Assembly (NCBI GenBank): GCA_938743325.2
Contig: OW568865.1
Location: forward strand, 992,001 to 1,056,000
Length of the DNA: 64,000 nt
DNA from: Pycnococcus provasolii
Taxonomy: Eukaryota > Chlorophyta > Pseudoscourfieldiophyceae > Pseudoscourfieldiales > Pycnococcaceae
Direction of reading: 5' to 3'
In this document: positions 17,986-28,190 of the stretch, one piece after another
Layout of the letters: each line of letters opens with the position of its first letter
How positions within the stretch are numbered: the stretch's first letter is position 1
The notes under the pieces: generated by a model
The model's input: the letters and a program-made list of their open reading frames with translations, nothing else
What the model was told of the DNA's origin: nothing
The model's database searches: none
Program-made: the position numbers and the translations under genes

Positions 17986-19212
17986 ATGTACATCGACGAC
18001 ACGGCCGACGAATGTTCCAGGATGGATATGAGCAGTGACGACGACGACGACTTTCACTACGGGTATCACCACCACGCGCACCCTGTCGCCAGCATGAAAG
18101 GAAAAGAATTCGACGACGGGCGATTCGTCGTCAATCACATCATCGGCGAGGGTGCATTCGGCGTCGTCTACAGCGCAAAAGACATCGGGAAGCGACCGCA
18201 CACGCGATTGAGAGAAAAAAGTGCGACAGAGGTGGCGGTCAAGAAATTCAAAAAGTCAAAGTACCAAGGCAGCTACACGCGCGCGGACGTCGATGTTGCC
18301 ACACGGAGAGAGATCGACATCCTCAAAGAGCTGTCGCCGCACGACAACATCATCAAGTACGTGCACGATTTCATGCAGAGGAACAAAATGTACCTCGTCA
18401 TGGAATCCATGACGTGCGATCTCGTGTCTCTGATTGACGATTTCTGGGAAGACTCCAAGGCGCCGATGCCGAAACACGTCGCGAAACACATCACGTACCA
18501 GTGCTGCTCCGCGCTCGTGTACATCCACTCACGTGATTTCGTCTACCGGGACTTGAAGCCAGCGAACGTGCTCATCAAGTTCGAAAACGCGAGCGACAAC
18601 CAGGCATACGCTCGGCTCAACAAGCGAGCACTCCTCGATCGCGGGACGACTATCGTCGTCGCGAAGGTGTGCGACTTTGGGTGCGCACGAAAGCTTGGTC
18701 CAAACACCAGCAAGGATGACCCCAGCCCGTCGTGGCCGCACCCTGCGGACGTCATGACCGCACGCATCGGTACTCAGTGGTATGTTCCTCCTGAGTGCTT
18801 GATAGGCACGCCGTACCCTGACCCGAGTTACCCTGGCAAGCTCGTGTACAGTCCGTATGGCGTAGGCATCGACATGTGGGGACTCGGTTGCTTGATGGCG
18901 GAGTGCTTGAATGGCGAGATTTTGTTTGAGGCGTACAGCGAAAACGACCAGCTGCGTAAGATCCAGGACTTGCTCGGTTGTTTGACTGTCAAGCAGCGCG
19001 ACACGTACACGCGTTCGCCGTACACGTATCAGAATCTCCCAGCGCCGAGTCATCGTCCCACCGGCGTGCGAGGTCTTTTCGGGTATTGCTTGAACACTGT
19101 GGAGGTATCTTTTTTGAAGAGTCTTCTCTCTATCGATCCCTCACATCGTCCTTCGAGTGCCGTCGCTATGGGTGACGACGTGTGGGCCGACTTGTTTGAT
19201 GACGAAACTTAA
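17986..19212 (+). CDS. CMGC-type (CDK-like) Ser/Thr protein kinase
   Basis: A full kinase domain fills residues ~46-400. It has the glycine loop IGEGAFGVVYSAKD, the ATP lysine in EVAVKKFKKSKYQ, the catalytic loop YRDLKPANVLI (Tyr in place of the usual His of HRD), the metal-binding DFG in KVCDFGCARKLG, and an activation segment ending RIGTQWYVPPE. VAVKKFK and the T-loop resemble CDKL/MAPK-like CMGC kinases. No TEY motif is present and the CMGC insert (LFEAYSENDQLRKIQ) is visible. A ~20-residue insert sits between the catalytic loop and DFG. The N-terminus is acidic and His-rich (DDDDDFHYGYHHH). Substrates cannot be told from sequence. Confidence 0.85.
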   Translation: MYIDDTADECSRMDMSSDDDDDFHYGYHHHAHPVASMKGKEFDDGRFVVNHIIGEGAFGVVYSAKDIGKRPHTRLREKSATEVAVKKFKKSKYQGSYTRADVDVATRREIDILKELSPHDNIIKYVHDFMQRNKMYLVMESMTCDLVSLIDDFWEDSKAPMPKHVAKHITYQCCSALVYIHSRDFVYRDLKPANVLIKFENASDNQAYARLNKRALLDRGTTIVVAKVCDFGCARKLGPNTSKDDPSPSWPHPADVMTARIGTQWYVPPECLIGTPYPDPSYPGKLVYSPYGVGIDMWGLGCLMAECLNGEILFEAYSENDQLRKIQDLLGCLTVKQRDTYTRSPYTYQNLPAPSHRPTGVRGLFGYCLNTVEVSFLKSLLSIDPSHRPSSAVAMGDDVWADLFDDET

Positions 19213-19680
19213 GGTCACAAAGTAAGGCTCAGTTCACCTTAGGAAACATGTAAAAAGTTTAGCAAAGTGAGGTCAAACAAAGTGACACCTCATCAAAGAC
19301 TCATCAAGGACTTTGGAGACTCCTCATCCGCATGAGCCACCTCCAACGCTCCGCTAGAGCTGGGGGTGCAAGTCCGTGATGGCTCTCCTTTTCGGGATTT
19401 TGGGTTCCTCAGGTTTTTACTTTTTGACGTGTAACGTTCAGTTCAGTTCAGATCAAAGTGACAAAACTAGAAAAAGACGAAAACCCGAATAATCCTCTGG
19501 TAACCCAAACCGCCCAAACCCTAACCGCCCCAAACCCTAACACCCATAACCCTGGGGCCCCTGAGCCCTGCTGGGACCCGGCTTGGCTCAAGCGACGAAG
19601 CAGGCCGCCTTCATATTACAGTATTGGGTTCGCGCGTCTTCATTCTGAAAACGTTTTGGTCATTCTATTCGGAGTGTTGG
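19213..19680. other. Intergenic region with telomere-like run
   Basis: A degenerate CCCTAAC run (AAACCCTAACC and variants) lies at 19501-19553. No gene or tRNA was found. It holds the 3' end of the kinase gene and the promoter of the SUMO protease gene. Confidence 0.5.
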
Positions 19681-22600
19681 ATGAACTACGTGCGTCGTAT
19701 GCTCGGTGGTGGTGGTGCTGCTGGTGGTGGTAATGGTGGTGCTGGTGAGCCGGTGGTGGAAGTCGTATATGACTCTGGTGAGGAGGAGGAGAAACCACCA
19801 CAGGCACAGGCAACATCAACGAGAACCATGATGGAACCGGAAGCTGATGGGACCCCAGGAACGACATCTCCTCCTCGTCATCACCATCAACCAGCAGTCA
19901 CGAACCATCCGTCTCGACACGCCGGCGTTGCAACACAACTCACGAACAAGCCTGGGAAAGCCGCAGCAGCGAACATGCCAAACGCAAACTGGGAAAGAGG
20001 ACAGACGACGAACAAGCACGAGGAGACAGTCACTCTCTCCGACGGATTGACGCCGTCAACATCTTCGCAGCAAGATGGCTCTGTCTTTCAGAAACAGATG
20101 AAAAAAGTGAGAGACTGGCCGATGAAACAGGCGGAGACTGAGAAAAGACAGCTCGTCGCCCTGAGAGACCGCTTAAAGGGAGGAACAAGTGAACAGTTTA
20201 AGAGCGTCGAGGCGCAACGAAGGGCTGTGGAGAATGCAAATGAGCAGATAAGAGCCACGATGAAGTGCATCGAAGAGAAAAGAGACCAAGAGCAGAAGAA
20301 CAAGCCGCAAGTTGTGGAGACGGGAGACGGAGGTATTCAGAATTACATGAAGAACAAAAGCTCTCTGACGTTTTTGAACAAGAAGGCGACGCCTGCAATG
20401 CAAGATGCGGGGAAGCGCGACGAAAACAAAAGAAGGAACGCTGCTGCTAGCGGCCAATCAAAAACTGCTCAAAGCTTGGCGGCGCGACGACAAGCAGCAG
20501 GTGGTGGCAACAACAACCACAAAGCAGGCGCCGGGGCGCCGTTGATGATGGCAACAACATTCAAAACGCCGCTGCCTACTCACGGTAGTGCTCAGTACGC
20601 ACGCGCAAGGGGTGCTCTACAGTCGGAAGAGCAGGGAAAGCAGCCTTTCACAGCCTACAACAAACCATCAGGCGTGAAGGCGAAAAGCACATTCGACTTT
20701 TCCAGCCAAAGTGATGACGACGCTTTCGAGGAACCACCGCAAACCAAGAAGCCACCAAACAAGCGCCGTGCCACTGCGAAAGACGACCAAGACACCTTCA
20801 ACGTTGGAGAACTTGACGTCAACTTGGGCCGAGGCACACGCACAACATCCACCTATCCGATGGCTCGACCACAGCGCAATGCAGCAGTCGTGGCCAATGC
20901 TCGACGCAGTCATCAGCAGCAGCTTGAACTGTATCGGAGTGATCATCGGAACAGTGAATATGATATGCAACGAGCGATGGAGGAGAGCAAGAAGGATGCG
21001 AAAAAGCGCAATCAGCAGCAACGGTTGCATGAGGAGTCGCTGCATAAGAATGCAGCGCCTGAGGTTGTGGACTTGCTCGATTCAGATGACGGCGACGATG
21101 GGCGTGTCTCTGACGCGGAATTCGAGGAGGCGAGCAAGTCCGTGCAGGAGAGTGGCAGGACCAGGAGAGGGCGAGCAAATAGGCGCTGGGCGAGCCAACG
21201 ACCTGTGAGCGAGAAGCTTGCCAGTCTACGCGCAGTGTACCCGCTCGTGCCTTCGTCCGCACCCGCGAACGATGCACGAGGAGTAGGAGCAGCACCAGCA
21301 CCAGCAGCGGACGTCGCCCCGAGCGCCGTTGCTGTCATCGATGCAGACGACGATGCGGCAGCCGAAGCAAAGGCTGCGAAAGCTGGGGCTGGGGCAGCAG
21401 CACAAGTCGGAGGCACAGCCGCAGCGCCGCCTGGCGACGCAGCGGCAGCTGGTGCGACGACGACATCTCGTGGTGGGCGCGTGAATGTTGAGCTGAGCGG
21501 GGCAGATCTTGCCTTCCTCGAGAGGGGGGAATTTCTGAACGACACCGTCATCGACTGGCGCGTGCTACGCGTGAAGCTGGAAGATTTGGCGGAACAACCT
21601 GACGTGCTCAGACGCTGCCACTTCTTCAACTCATTCTTCTACAAGAAGCTCAATCCATATCACGGCGAATCGAAGAGAAGGCGGTACGACGATTCTCAGC
21701 GCCCAAAAATCATGTACGACGCGGTGCGGCGCTGGGTGAAGGATTTGAATCTGATGGAGAAGGATTTCATTTTCGTGCCCATACATCACCTTCAGCATTG
21801 GAGCCTTGCGGTTATCTGCTTCCCTCGGCACGTGATGACGAATGTAGACGAGCGTCCTGGAACGCAAACGCCATGCATCCTGCACTTCGACTCGATGGCA
21901 GGTGGACACGAAACAGATCATGTCGTCGATGCCCTGCGCAGATTCTGCTTCTTCGAGTACGAGAGGGAATTCTACACCAAGTCGAACCTGACATTGACGG
22001 AGAAGAACACGCATCTGAACGATGCCGAGAAGCGGTTCCAAGCGAACAAGAGATTTCCGGGAGAGCGTGCCGTTCGAAATTCTTATGCTCGACAGCAGAA
22101 TCACTACGACTGCGGCTTGTTTGTCATCGAGTACATTCGCCAGCTCACGCAGTCGCATCTGGCTGTGCTCGACACAAAGCTCACGGATATCCAGCAGTAC
22201 TTTGACACGGCGTGGTTCGACAGGAGGCGCCCCAACCTGCTTCGCAGCGAGATGTACGCGGATCTCCTCGCTATTGTCGTGCAGCAGAATGGAGGAGAAC
22301 ATGCGCTTGAGAAATACGATCACGAGCGCACTGAATTGCAGCAGATTGTCAAGGAGGCCGCTGAGGCTCGGAACCAGGATCTGCAAGCGTCGATGTCTCG
22401 TGACGTGAGAAAACTCGACGGCAAGATTGCGGTGCTCACGGAGGCGATTGATTTGGAGAAGACGTGGAGGGAGAAGGTGGGAAAATTGCAGGAGCAGCAT
22501 CGGAAAAGTCGGCAGAAACAGGCAGCGGCAGCTTCGGCGGTGGCGGTGGACCTCACGGGTGCTGCAAGCTTAAGCCCAGCAGCGAAGAAATTGCGCAGGT

Positions 22601-23334
22601 CGTCGTCGTCTGCAGAGGATGCGCAAGCGATGGCTGGAGAGGTGCCAACTTGGAAATCCGAGGCAGGTGCTTACATCGCGAAAGCGACTTCTGGCGACGA
22701 CAGGCTTCTGCTTGCGCAATTCATCTTATCACAAGACGAGGGCGCGGAAAAGAAGAACGTGATGGTGAAGCGCACGACAAGACTGACTCCCCGAAACCGC
22801 TACGGAGGAGCGGAAGACGGCGATACAGGCTGGATCACTGCAGATATTCGTCACATGGGCAATGGCATGATTCAAGTGACTGCTACGGGGAGCTATGCAG
22901 GTCAGGATAACTCGTTCGAGGATGACTGGAAGTCGATTGCCATGCGCGAGCGCGAAGGTTGCGATCTTGCGGACCCTGCGGAGATGATTTTGGATGATGA
23001 AAAGCCCATCAATCAGACGAACGACGTGGTGGCGCTCGACGAGAGGCCAAGCGACGCCCCTGTGTTTTCAGTACCCCAAGCGGCGAAATCTTTGTCTCGT
23101 CGTGGCGCTTCTGTGAAGGCAGGCGATGCAGCAAATCAAAGTCCCCTCGATCCGTATCCTGCAGTGGGCCCTGACGCCGCCACCGGCGCCGCCACCGCAG
23201 AAGCCGAAGACGACCCAATCGAGGAGTCGGACGATCCACCATGGGTTCAAGAACACCACCAGAAAACGAACCAGCAGAATGAGGGCACGAGTGGAGGACG
23301 CTCGCATGGCGTTGACTTGACTGACTTGACTTGA
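19681..23334 (+). CDS. Ulp1/SENP-type SUMO protease (C48)
   Basis: About 1,217 residues from the first in-frame ATG at 19681. The first ~600 residues are disordered and charged. The C48 cysteine-protease domain follows. It has the substrate-entry block LERGEFLNDTVIDW, then HHLQHWSLAVICFP (catalytic His near residue 706), CILHFDSM (catalytic Asp near 737) and RQQNHYDCGLFVIEYI (Gln of the oxyanion hole and Cys near 811). These are the four landmarks of Ulp1-type deSUMOylases. A coiled coil and ~300 disordered residues follow. The long tails resemble Ulp2/SENP6-7-like enzymes, and an insert of ~45 residues lies between the Asp and Cys motifs (YTKSNLTLTEKNTHLNDAEK). A nuclear role in SUMO removal is inferred. 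Confidence 0.88.
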   Translation: MNYVRRMLGGGGAAGGGNGGAGEPVVEVVYDSGEEEEKPPQAQATSTRTMMEPEADGTPGTTSPPRHHHQPAVTNHPSRHAGVATQLTNKPGKAAAANMPNANWERGQTTNKHEETVTLSDGLTPSTSSQQDGSVFQKQMKKVRDWPMKQAETEKRQLVALRDRLKGGTSEQFKSVEAQRRAVENANEQIRATMKCIEEKRDQEQKNKPQVVETGDGGIQNYMKNKSSLTFLNKKATPAMQDAGKRDENKRRNAAASGQSKTAQSLAARRQAAGGGNNNHKAGAGAPLMMATTFKTPLPTHGSAQYARARGALQSEEQGKQPFTAYNKPSGVKAKSTFDFSSQSDDDAFEEPPQTKKPPNKRRATAKDDQDTFNVGELDVNLGRGTRTTSTYPMARPQRNAAVVANARRSHQQQLELYRSDHRNSEYDMQRAMEESKKDAKKRNQQQRLHEESLHKNAAPEVVDLLDSDDGDDGRVSDAEFEEASKSVQESGRTRRGRANRRWASQRPVSEKLASLRAVYPLVPSSAPANDARGVGAAPAPAADVAPSAVAVIDADDDAAAEAKAAKAGAGAAAQVGGTAAAPPGDAAAAGATTTSRGGRVNVELSGADLAFLERGEFLNDTVIDWRVLRVKLEDLAEQPDVLRRCHFFNSFFYKKLNPYHGESKRRRYDDSQRPKIMYDAVRRWVKDLNLMEKDFIFVPIHHLQHWSLAVICFPRHVMTNVDERPGTQTPCILHFDSMAGGHETDHVVDALRRFCFFEYEREFYTKSNLTLTEKNTHLNDAEKRFQANKRFPGERAVRNSYARQQNHYDCGLFVIEYIRQLTQSHLAVLDTKLTDIQQYFDTAWFDRRRPNLLRSEMYADLLAIVVQQNGGEHALEKYDHERTELQQIVKEAAEARNQDLQASMSRDVRKLDGKIAVLTEAIDLEKTWREKVGKLQEQHRKSRQKQAAAASAVAVDLTGAASLSPAAKKLRRSSSSAEDAQAMAGEVPTWKSEAGAYIAKATSGDDRLLLAQFILSQDEGAEKKNVMVKRTTRLTPRNRYGGAEDGDTGWITADIRHMGNGMIQVTATGSYAGQDNSFEDDWKSIAMREREGCDLADPAEMILDDEKPINQTNDVVALDERPSDAPVFSVPQAAKSLSRRGASVKAGDAANQSPLDPYPAVGPDAATGAATAEAEDDPIEESDDPPWVQEHHQKTNQQNEGTSGGRSHGVDLTDLT

Positions 23335-24223
23335 CTGACGGTACTACACATTGTAAAGTTGAAATTAAAATTCTTTTTTGTAGTTTCTTATGCTGTTTAA
23401 TGTGCACGCTCGGTCTGAAGAGTCGAAGGTGTACAGTACATTGAAGTCACGTTGAAGTCTTCGGAAGTCACGCCCGTGCCGCCGAGCAGCACAGCTAGCA
23501 CAAAAATTGTTCGTAGCACTACTCTCGGCAAGTCCATAACTAGGGTGGTAGCCCGCGAAAGGAGTCGCGAAAACAGGTCGCAAAAGGAGTGAAGAAGAGT
23601 CTGTCGGGATAGAGGTGTAAAGGTTAGATCAAGGGGAGATAACAAGATCGTTTGTGCGTCCGGCAACATCGTCCGTGCAAGGAACAACGGCGTTCGTGCG
23701 AGGTGAATGCGAGGAGTTTACCTTCGAAGGCCGAGGCAGCATGTGGTGAGTTTGCATGTGTTTGATCCCGTTGTTGATGAACCAAGAAAGATCAACCTTC
23801 GAAAGACAGAAAGAGGCTCTTCGAGAGGAGACTCGCCCTCGAGGTTTATGAGGACGCATCGCCTGAAATCGCATCGTTCGGTCCCACCCTTCGGATCGTT
23901 CGGCAATCCATCGCATCGACCCGGTCACCTCCCCTGTTCGTTCCCCCCGATGCACACACACCCAACAGGCAACAGGCAACAGGCCACAGGAATTCCTGCC
24001 CATGAAGCCCAGGATGTGATGGGATCAGGGATGTGATGTGGCAACAATTCTCGGGACCCTCAAGGCTCAATGCACTTCAGGAGGTGTCCCCCCCCCCCCA
24101 ATTGTTTAATTTCACCTGACCCGTTTGCGGCCGGGGAAAACGCCCGGGGGGTATTAAAAAAGTCGTTCCCGGGACGACAAATCCCATTTATTCCGGCCGG
24201 GAAAACTCAAAACTATTCGGCTC
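23335..24223. other. Intergenic region, no convincing gene
   Basis: An A/T-rich 3' stretch is followed by mixed sequence with short open frames on both strands. One minus-strand frame would give a tiny signal-peptide-like product (MDLPRVVLRTIFVLAVLL...), but nothing supports it. A C-run lies at about 24090-24099, and short CAACAGG repeats at about 23964-23985. Confidence 0.4.
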
Positions 24224-25672
24224 ATGCTCATGTCCACAAGCTGCAAGGATATGGGTTTATTGCGCCATAAGGTCCATTTGACTTTGACGTCAACATTAAT
24301 GCTGTGTTATGCTAATGTGTTTCCAGGACTATATTTTTATCTCTGTGTATGCTTATGTCTCTTAAGTTATGTCTCTGGTAGGTCTGCGGTGGCTTCTCAC
24401 ACGTCGTCCATTATCTCGTCTTCTTCGTCTTACGAGGTGTCTTCTTTCAGGGGGCTTCCTCGTGGAGTTGGTTTGCTCGCATCGGAATATCATGGTGAAC
24501 ATGTGAATAATGTGGATTCTTTCTTAAGAAGTAGGAGTAAGAAGTCGTCACAGGTACCTTTAACGGTAGCTGACGAAGGGGAAGAAGAAGCACCACCGAC
24601 AGTGACGAATGAACGTCCTGGGCGGCCAGGAGGTGCAAACGGTGCAGCAGCAGCGTTCGCGTCGCCACGACGGTTAAGGCTTATGCAAGCTCACGCGCAT
24701 ACGCACGTGAGACGCACGATGCTCAGCGAACCCACGCAGGACTGCGTGCTCACGGACTGGGGACGGTGGGGAGAGTGCCAATGCACACCTGAACTGCACG
24801 GACGCAACTCGGTGAAAACAAGAGTGAGATACGTCGACAAGAGCCCGAAAGGAAAGGACGCCAAGCCGTGCGACTGCCTCGTCGACGCAGAGCCGTGTAA
24901 CTGCGAAGGACCGCCGCCGCCACCCCTCGTGCCGAACCCGCCGCCACCACCACCGCCACCACCAAGCCCGCCACCAGACTCCCCGCCTCGGCCGCCGCCA
25001 CTGCCGCCGCCACAATTGCCGCCGCTGCCGCCACAACCGCCTTCGCCACCGCCGCCGCCAAGCCCACCACCTCCGCCGCGTCCAATCCCACCACCACCAG
25101 AGCTTCCGGCGTCGGCATATTTACTACGGCCGCTCATTCAGGCGCCTTCTAAAGGTATGTCACCGCTGGAACTGTTTTCTCCTCCGCCGCCTGCAGCCGG
25201 CAGTGCAGTGTGGAAGTCAGACGCGGCGCGTTTCGGTGCCCTTGGAGGTGGCGTGGTCTGCGTGCTCATGAGCATCGCGTGCGTGATAGCCACTTCGCTT
25301 CGCCGGAGAAGACAAAAACACGTGGAATTTACAAGCACGATGACATCGCCCGCACCTGAGTTGTCGGCACTTGGATACGGCGAAGACGACGACGACGACG
25401 ACATCTCGCCGAGAGAAAAGGGTGGCGAAAATGCCGCCCCCGTCGTGCCGTTACCAATGCTTTTCTCGCCGAGAGAAAAGGGTGGCGAAAATGCCGCCCC
25501 CGTCGTGCCGTTACCGATGCATCAACACGACGACGATGACGTGCCCATGCTGGATCCAGAGTCTCCCGTCGGAGGTGCGCGCAGCAATTGCTTCACCTTC
25601 GAGGCTATCGCAAGAACGCGTCGCGTCGTCGTGCGAGAGTACGCCGCGAAGGAGACTAACGATACCAACTAA
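24224..25672 (+). CDS. Single-pass membrane protein with TSP1-like domain and extensin-like proline-rich stalk
   Basis: Type I layout: a hydrophobic leader (GLYFYLCVCLCLLSYVSG, so the true start may be the ATG at 24299), a Ser-rich stretch, then a thrombospondin-type-1-like domain (DCVLTDWGRWGECQC...KTRVRYVDKSPKGKDAKPCDC). Next comes a ~85-residue proline-rich stalk of SPPPP/PPPPP blocks, as in algal cell-wall glycoproteins and pherophorins. A membrane span (GALGGGVVCVLMSIACVIA), a basic stop-transfer RRRRQK and an acidic tail follow. The tail contains a near-exact repeat of 18-20 residues (SPREKGGENAAPVVPLPM twice) encoded by a ~60-bp tandem duplication at 25406-25520. A surface receptor or adhesion molecule is the likely role; the ligand is unknown. 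Confidence 0.7.
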   Translation: MLMSTSCKDMGLLRHKVHLTLTSTLMLCYANVFPGLYFYLCVCLCLLSYVSGRSAVASHTSSIISSSSSYEVSSFRGLPRGVGLLASEYHGEHVNNVDSFLRSRSKKSSQVPLTVADEGEEEAPPTVTNERPGRPGGANGAAAAFASPRRLRLMQAHAHTHVRRTMLSEPTQDCVLTDWGRWGECQCTPELHGRNSVKTRVRYVDKSPKGKDAKPCDCLVDAEPCNCEGPPPPPLVPNPPPPPPPPPSPPPDSPPRPPPLPPPQLPPLPPQPPSPPPPPSPPPPPRPIPPPPELPASAYLLRPLIQAPSKGMSPLELFSPPPPAAGSAVWKSDAARFGALGGGVVCVLMSIACVIATSLRRRRQKHVEFTSTMTSPAPELSALGYGEDDDDDDISPREKGGENAAPVVPLPMLFSPREKGGENAAPVVPLPMHQHDDDDVPMLDPESPVGGARSNCFTFEAIARTRRVVVREYAAKETNDTN

Positions 25673-25732
25673 ATCGGTGAATCGGTAAATAATCGCGGTG
25701 CGAGGTGTAAACTACATCTGTAGTACAGACTA

Positions 25733-26800
25733 TTAATTCAACAGTTGCGTTACAAGTAGGAGCTGTGTTGCATTGTATGCAGCATGTGTCGCGAACGAAG
25801 CTCTCCAGCCGCCAAGCCTTCGGTAGCTTATAGCGAAGAGCACGCCGAGGATCGCGAGCTGCATAAGAGTTCTGGTGTCATTCACCGCGTGCGCCGTTGA
25901 GAACACGAGCGCGGTTGTAAAGTTCGACAGAGGCTTTGGCACGCGCGTATCGAAGAGACGGAGTAGAAGGTGGCGGAAGTACAGTTCCTCCGCGAGTGGC
26001 GCGCATGCGATGGCGGATATGGCGAACGGCACGACGTCGTCGGGAAGAATTGAAGTCTGTGATGCGATATCTGCTGTTGACGTATCTCCTGTGGCTAAGA
26101 CAGCGTCGAATAAAGTGCTCGCCGTGGCAGCGGCGATCCCGACGAGTGCGGCACTGTTCGTGTTCAGATTTGACGACGATTCCGTTGACGCCGGCGCGAG
26201 TTTGCTTGCGGTTGCGGCGACTGTCGAAGCTGCGATTGCCGCGAGCGCCGCCTCGCACGCGAGCGCTGCATATCCGGTGGATATGTCGGGTACTAAAGTA
26301 CGTGCAAATTCCAGTCCCGTCGGTCCTAATCTTACATAGGCTGCAAAAAACAAGAGTGCGACGCGCTCCGCTTGAGCCTTATCACTATCAAGCTCGACGT
26401 ACTCCTCAGATTCAGAAATGACAGAAATGCCATCGGAATCGTCGACTGAGCCTGACTCCCCGAATGACTCCAACGATGACGAAGAGTCTGATGATGAAGA
26501 GGAGTCATCAACACGACGAGAGCGAGACGCCGAGACGTAAACTGCCCTTGCAAACTGCCCCGACGACTGGAAACGACATGCACCTTGCACCCGACCCACA
26601 CCAACCCACGTCACGCACGCACGCCAACAACAAGAACGAGAACAAGAACGAGACCAATGACGATGACGATGACGCAACCAATGACGTGTACCAAACGTAC
26701 CAGTACCAGGCACAAGCTTTCTAAGAGTAGTACTACGGCACTGACGGTACGCGCTGAAATGAACGAGGGACGGCGAGGATGTGGATGCGACGACGGACAT
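25733..26800 (-). CDS. CPBP-family (CAAX-prenyl-protease-like) intramembrane protease
   Basis: 355 residues. The C-terminal membrane domain carries the three motifs of CPBP/ABI glutamic proteases: EELYFRHLLLRLF (EExxxR), FSTAHA (FxxxH) and HAAYN (HxxxN). The N-terminus has a Cys/Arg-rich leader (HRHRHWSRSC), possibly a plastid transit peptide, and a Ser/Asp/Glu-rich acidic region (SSSSSDSSSSLE). Plastid members of this family include SCO4- and BCM-like proteins, but I cannot assign an orthologue. It converges with the TSP1-like gene, the stops being about 60 bp apart. Confidence 0.8.
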   Translation of the reverse strand: MSVVASTSSPSLVHFSAYRQCRSTTLRKLVPGTGTFGTRHWLRHRHRHWSRSCSRSCCWRACVTWVGVGRVQGACRFQSSGQFARAVYVSASRSRRVDDSSSSSDSSSSLESFGESGSVDDSDGISVISESEEYVELDSDKAQAERVALLFFAAYVRLGPTGLEFARTLVPDISTGYAALACEAALAAIAASTVAATASKLAPASTESSSNLNTNSAALVGIAAATASTLFDAVLATGDTSTADIASQTSILPDDVVPFAISAIACAPLAEELYFRHLLLRLFDTRVPKPLSNFTTALVFSTAHAVNDTRTLMQLAILGVLFAISYRRLGGWRASFATHAAYNATQLLLVTQLLN

Positions 26801-28190
26801 CGACGTCGAAGTGGCACCGCAAAGTGAAAAAGAAAAAAAAATGGATAAGATATTTTTCCCCTGTAGTGGTAATGGGGGGGAGTTTGGGGATCCCGGTCCG
26901 GCCTGGTGCGTGCGTGCTTGACGAGTGGCACCATAACGCCAGCGCGGTGCCCGTCGTTCTGGAGATGGGCAAGACCGCCACCGCCGCCTGGGCGCTCGCC
27001 TCCAGCGGAGTGCTCACGTCGTCCGTCGTCGCGCAGCTGCCGTGGTTCGAGATCCGAAAGTGCGCGCTTCGTACGGACGACGAGCACTCACGATGTTTCC
27101 TGTTACGGTTAACCCTAACCCTAACTCTTTTCTTTGGTTTCTTTGGGTTTTCTTTCCTTTTCTTTTCTTGGTTTCTTTCTTTTTGTTTATGGACCCACTC
27201 TTGAACGGTGTCTCTACCGTCCTGAGATTGGGCCATACATGGTTTGGTTTTATATTTGGACAAGACCTTTGTTGATATCTTTGTTGATAAGGTTCTTGGT
27301 TTGGTTTTATATTTGGACAAGACCTTTGTTGATATCTTTGTTGATAAGGTTCTTGGATGATATCTTTTGGTTTGGTTATTTGGTCTCGTTATATTTTGTT
27401 TTGGCACATCACGTGATCGTCTCCTAGATCACGTGACTTTCTTCATGGTTATATTTTATGGTTATAAGTTGCAAAGCATGGATTGCACATGCATGTCGAC
27501 ATTCTTTCCGTTCCTTTTCTCCACTCTTTTGAATGGCTCATGGTTCAAAGCATGGACCCTCATGCTTTGCTCCCTAGTCTTCTTGGAGGCCTCCTAGGCC
27601 TTCTCCTCTTCCCTACCTCTGCCTTTTACTTTCATTCTAGTAACAAACCTTTTTACCTTAAGCACTTTCTTCACCTTAAGGTCTTCTACCTACAACATTT
27701 CCTGTCGCTGAGCGGATTGCCGCACCCGTCCTACCACCTCATGACGCATCGTGCGGAATGAGATTCCGCATAAAAATGGATGGCTCCTCGCGCACTTGCG
27801 CCACCTGCGGCTGATCACCTTCACGCACGACGTGACCGCGGCGCTCTGCGAGATGAATGCCAACCTTATTCGCTCGGCTTTTACAGGACAGGAGGGCAAG
27901 TACTGGCGCATTCATATTTCGGTTGATCAGCAGCTCTGCCCAGTAATTCCGGTCAAGCTCGACCGCAAGCGTTTTGACGCGTCTTGTAAGGAGGAGTGAA
28001 CGGCGCGAGCGCCACTCGTGTCGCCCGCGCGATGATGCATCGTGTAACCCTAAGTTAAGCTTAGTTTGTGTGCTCAAATGAAACCCTAACCAGAGGTAAA
28101 ATTTTCGTCCCCCCCTTCTGATGAGGCCTCCTGAGCCCCCTTTCCGGCTTTTGCATTCGCGCCAGCATCTCGCCGGCGGAAGTACCAGCC
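26801..28190. other. 1.4-kb intergenic region with unrecognised ORF fragments and a 57-bp direct repeat
   Basis: Codon-like but truncated frames lie at about 26886-27104 (WHHNASAVPVVLEMGKTAT...) and 27751-27999 (MRNEIPHKNGWLLAHLRH...). Between them is an AT-rich stretch with two tandem copies of a 57-bp unit (27241-27354), a TTAACCCTAACCCTAAC run (27108-27126) and two CACGTG-containing sites (about 27409-27440). The fragments look like pieces of an old mobile or duplicated gene; I do not recognise them. Confidence 0.4.

Noticed and set aside
19320-19400. tRNA-like stretch (GTGCAAGTCCGTGATGG)
   Set aside because: No cloverleaf with proper acceptor and T-arm could be drawn. No convincing tRNA was found anywhere in the window.
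23397-23687. Possible tiny secreted peptide on the minus strand (MDLPRVVLRTIFVLAVLL...)
   Set aside because: Only a hydrophobic run in a short frame; no homologue recognised and no promoter or conserved feature.
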